Positions 61,110-64,000 of a stretch of DNA of 64,000 bases are shown one piece after another (the first letter of the stretch is position 1; every line of letters starts with the position of its first letter). The notes under the pieces were generated by a model that saw only the letters and a program-made list of their open reading frames with translations, had not been told where the DNA came from and ran no database searches. The DNA comes from Epiperipatus broadwayi. Lineage: Eukaryota > Onychophora > Udeonychophora > Euonychophora > Peripatidae. The stretch covers positions 2,048,001-2,112,000 of the forward strand of contig JAQFVV010006274.1 of NCBI GenBank assembly GCA_028023455.1, in the 5' to 3' direction. The position numbers were made by a program, and so were the translations under genes.

Positions 61110-61275
61110 CAATTTAGAGTGCACTCTCTGCATTTTGAATTCTAAGGATCCAAAACCACCACTGACATATCCAAGAAACCTCATGTGGATTATTCAATAT
61201 CATTTATCACTTGGATTTGTCAGCCGTGGTTTTGGGCGGTCCTTAGAATTAAAATGGCAGATAGTGTACTCTAAA
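61110..61275. repeat. Small hairpin made of two terminal repeats
   Basis: TTTAGAGTGCACTCTCTGCA at about 61111 and its inverted match TGGCAGATAGTGTACTCTAA ending 61274 bracket GGATCCAAAACCACCACTGA and TCAGCCGTGGTTTTGGGCGG. The arms are about 75 bp. It is the terminal repeat of the fold-back family in head-to-head arrangement, and could be a self-contained MITE. Confidence 0.75.
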
Positions 61276-62385
61276 TTAGCATTAAGACTGTTTATACTTC
61301 ATCAATCTATATAATTTATCTTCTTAAATAGCATATCCTACAGCTTTTATTTCGGAAATCACTTTTATCTTTTTATTTTCATTTTGTTTTTTAACTTAAG
61401 TTTTGAAAAACTTTTAACCTTTAATGGCATGAATCCTTCTATGTCATACACATTTGCAATCATTTAAACAATTAAAACTAATACTAACAAATCATTATTT
61501 GGCTGAATACTCAGAGTACTTAGAAGGGTTTTATATATTAAGCTAATATTTAATATGATTTTTTTCCTCATATGTCATAATTTATAAATAAATGAAAACG
61601 CATCATATAGCTAAACAATATATTAAATTTTAATTTCAAGTAACTTCTATGTGTTCTTAGACTCTCAGCACATTGTATAGTAATATATAAGTTATATACC
61701 CCCATGTATTTTAATTCAAAAAGTTCTCACATAGATGTGCCAAAATAGGGACCAACCTTTCTTCATCCAGATGAATTTTATACCCAAATTCATAGGACGT
61801 TCATCTCAAATTTATCGGCATCAAAAACATTTAACATTCTTTACTGAACTGTGTATGACATTTTTTCTATACTTTGATAATTAGAGGTCATAATGACAGT
61901 TCACAAAATGCTAAACCTGAATGAATATCTAGCTTGTCAATAAATATTTAACTAAAAAGTCTAAACAAATGTGATATATTGCGATACACATGTATTACTT
62001 GTAAACTAATATATAAGTTGTCAATAATTTTTTTTTTCTAAATAGACATGAATTAAATCCCATGAAAAAAATAATAATTAAGTAAAAAAAATTTCAAGAA
62101 TAATTATAATAAAAAAAAAAAACAGGCATTTTTATTATTAAACTATACGTGCTGTAAAATTATTGAATAGTCTGATTTTAACTTACACATCACTATCAGA
62201 CTTGGATTCATTAAAGTCATCTGAATATGAGATTTTTCTTTTTATTTGATATATCTAAAACAATATTATAGAGATTTATGTTGCCTCTCCCTCCGCCCGC
62301 TCAAAATAAGATTTGTAATGTAACTTCACGATTTGTTTAATAATCATGGTTTCACTATAACCAAGTGAAATGCTGATTAATTGCT
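61276..62385. other. No gene recognised
   Basis: AT-rich with poly(A)/poly(T) tracts. Nothing supported. Confidence 0.5.
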
Positions 62386-63230
62386 AGAGCTGCGACGTGA
62401 AGAATTATAATCGTTTCATCATTAAATTAATTAGGTTATTAAATCAAAAACATATTTTAAAGTCTACATTTAAAAAAAAAAAAAATACGAAAAGCTTTAA
62501 TGTGAAGAATAGTTAAAATGCGTGTTTAAATCAAATTGAGCGTGTGTTTGTACGTGCATATTCTGCAAAATCTATTTTAATACATTGTAAGGCTTACACC
62601 TGCATTTATATATATATATATATAATATGCGGGATTCGAACTCGGACTTTCACCCGACCTACAACTCTCAGTGCCATCTTATATTGCTGACTCACCTGAT
62701 CACACTCATGTTGAAAAGCTAAATAATCACCAATATACGTATTTCGTGCTAAACCAGCACTCATCAATTGATTCAGATTACCATCTCCACACATATATAC
62801 AGTTAGTTCTCAGCTTTATATTAAGATAACCAATCTTCATACTTTAATGAGGGCTGGTTTAGCATGAAATACTAATATTGGTCTTATCTTTTCAACCTGT
62901 GTGTGATCAGGTGAGTCAGCATATAAGATGGCACTGAGTGTTGTAGGTCGTGTTAAAGTCTGCGTTCGAATCCCGCATATATTACATATATAAATGCAGG
63001 TGTAAGCCTGTACAATGTATTAAAATAGATTATGCAGAATATGCACGTGCAAACACACACTCAATTTCATTTGAACACGCATTTTAACTATTCTTCACAT
63101 TAATGCTTTTTGTATTTTTTTTGTTAAATTGTTGTTGTTTTTTTTAATGTAGATTTTAAAATATGTTTTTGATTTAATAACCTAATTAATTTAATGATTA
63201 AACTATTATAATTCTTCATGTCGCAGCTCT
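62386..63230. repeat. 845-bp palindrome containing hammerhead family
   Basis: The left arm starts AGAGCTGCGACGTGAAGAAT and the right arm ends ATTCTTCATGTCGCAGCTCT. Arms of about 370 bp pair through AAATGCGTGTTTAAAT.AAAT, GCATATTCTGCA and TACATTGTA to the inner block homologous to the 7.4-kb fold-back element (GGGATTCGAACTCGGACTTT against the right-arm GTTCGAATCCCGCATATAT). The spacer is about 90 bp. The outer 230 bp of each arm is not part of the 7.4-kb element, so flanking DNA was duplicated in inverted orientation with it. Arm identity is high, suggesting a fairly recent event. An open frame at 62606-62794 is a by-product. Confidence 0.9.
62724..62780 (-). ncRNA. Hammerhead ribozyme (copy 5, one core change)
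   Basis: Minus strand: TAATC-TGA-ATCAA, then TTGATGA (62761-62767; the first base of CTGATGA is T), stem II GTGCTGGTTTAGCAC with a perfect 5-bp stem, GAAA (62742-62745), the short stem III ATAC/GTAT, then TTGGTGATTA (62724-62733). Stem I pairs as in copy 1. The C-to-T change at the core is expected to cripple it. Confidence 0.7.
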
Positions 63231-64000
63231 AATACCACAGTACCGTAATATAATTATTAAACCCAGTCATCACTTAGGCAATGTCAAGGCAATCTTTTTT
63301 TAATAATAAAGGTGGCATCCCTTTTAATAAATAATAAAGATGATGATTGGTTTTAATGATTACTTATAAGCCTATTTAGCCTTGAGCATTATTGCACTTA
63401 ATATAATTGTGTATTGATGTTAGGAAACTTGCAAAAAAAAAAAAAAAAATACTTGTAATTAATGAAATAAAATACTGTATTGGCTTTTGCCTATTAAATG
63501 TAATGTGATAACTTCTGGTATAAACTTTGAAACATGATTTTTTTACGTGTTATTATATATAAATTTATTATATTTAGTAAAATATATTTGTTTTTAAAAC
63601 AAATCACTATGATCTAACTAGTTCTGTATTTTTTAAATTTTATAATAAATGTCAAATTTGAATATTATTGCAACTCCTAAGAACATATTCCCAAAACAAA
63701 AAGATTATTGTAAAGGGACAAACTGAGAGATAGATGACTGGGATATCTTTTTATTTTTAATATAAAGATTAAATACAATATCAAAATTTGTTAAAATTCT
63801 TTATTAACATTAAGAACTTGATAAAATTTTAATTCTGACTACTACAAAAACAAAAATGCACCAATGTTTTCAGCCCCTCCTATTTATTTCAATTCTATAT
63901 CAATCACTGGTATTTCTTTTCTGTTTTATATTTTAAAATGTAATATAGATCTCATATATTTAAATATTCAACCTTCCTTTTTTATTATTGTCCTTAACTC
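63231..64000. other. No gene recognised
   Basis: AT-rich with an A-run at 63434-63449. Nothing supported. Confidence 0.5.

Larger units (their letters stand above)
59439..61275. mobile_element. Fold-back element B (same family as A)
   Basis: The left end TTTAGAATATGCTCATTGCC then TTTTGGAATTCTAAGGACC (59439), and the right end GGTCCTTAGAATTAAAATGG then CAGATAGTGTACTCTAAA (to 61275), are inverted, with CATCCAAGTGATAAATGACA against TCATTTATCACTTGGATTTG further in. The arms contain GTGGTTATAGGCATATATTG-type repeats: about 109-bp units four times at 60647-61085, and inverted, more worn, at about 59870-60060. The inner sequence CTTTCTCACATGTTGTTACA (60171) matches CCTTTCTCACATATAGTTAT in element A (54649). 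No transposase. Confidence 0.8.

Overview
This is a strongly AT-rich window of eukaryotic, almost certainly invertebrate animal, DNA. I found no host protein-coding gene that I can defend. No open frame over about 60 codons looks like a cellular protein; every frame with recognisable protein similarity is a decayed transposable element. The mixture of RTE- and other-type LINEs, a Penelope-like element with hammerhead ribozymes, Merlin and hAT transposases, MITEs and long fold-back elements fits a metazoan intergenic or intronic region. I cannot name the species.

Layout. 0.8-2.8 kb: one copy of an unidentified repeat (E) whose inverted partner lies at 48.5-50.1 kb. 3.4-6.0 kb: a decayed minus-strand LINE interrupted by a hAT-like MITE (4.3-4.7 kb). 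7.4-7.8 kb: a fold-back element carrying a hammerhead ribozyme. 9.6-10.6 kb: a 1-kb TIR element flanked by TA. 11.2-11.7 kb: the C-terminal zinc-finger end of a LINE (minus). 14.4-15.65 kb: a GC-richer retrocopy-like block ending in a poly(A) signal and A-run. 16.0-18.1 kb: a Penelope-like RT (minus) with a 476-bp tandem duplication, each unit carrying a hammerhead. 18.2-20.9 kb: LINE ORF1 and endonuclease remnants (minus). 20.9-27.2 kb: three consecutive minus-strand LINE-derived units, each starting with an (ATT)n tail, plus minisatellites. 27.9-28.3 kb: a further hammerhead copy. 29.7 kb: a tRNA-Ala-like patch. 29.9-30.8 kb: a Merlin/ISXO2-type transposase pseudogene (minus). 32.6-35.5 kb: a nearly full-length, recently inserted RTE-clade LINE with clear target-site duplications. 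38.2-39.7 kb: an old LINE RT. 40.3-41.1 kb: a TIR element. 45.1-46.2 kb: a decayed hAT (GTF2IRD2/ZBED5-like) transposase. 50.8-56.65 kb and 59.4-61.3 kb: two members of one fold-back family with tandemly repeated arms; the first was later hit by a 2.2-kb retroelement. 62.4-63.2 kb: an 845-bp palindrome with a hammerhead.

The genes do not work together as a host pathway; the window is a record of nested mobile-element insertions. The most interesting items are: the hammerhead-bearing family, found in five full copies, two of them inside palindromes and two beside a Penelope RT; the fold-back family with repeat-built arms; a retroelement family (24.3 and 51.5 kb) with a hairpin at its 5' side and both long and short forms; and repeat E, whose right copy is flanked by a 96-bp direct repeat.

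All similarity statements come from recognising motifs by eye in hand translations. No database search or alignment was run, and clade names are judgements from motif resemblance.
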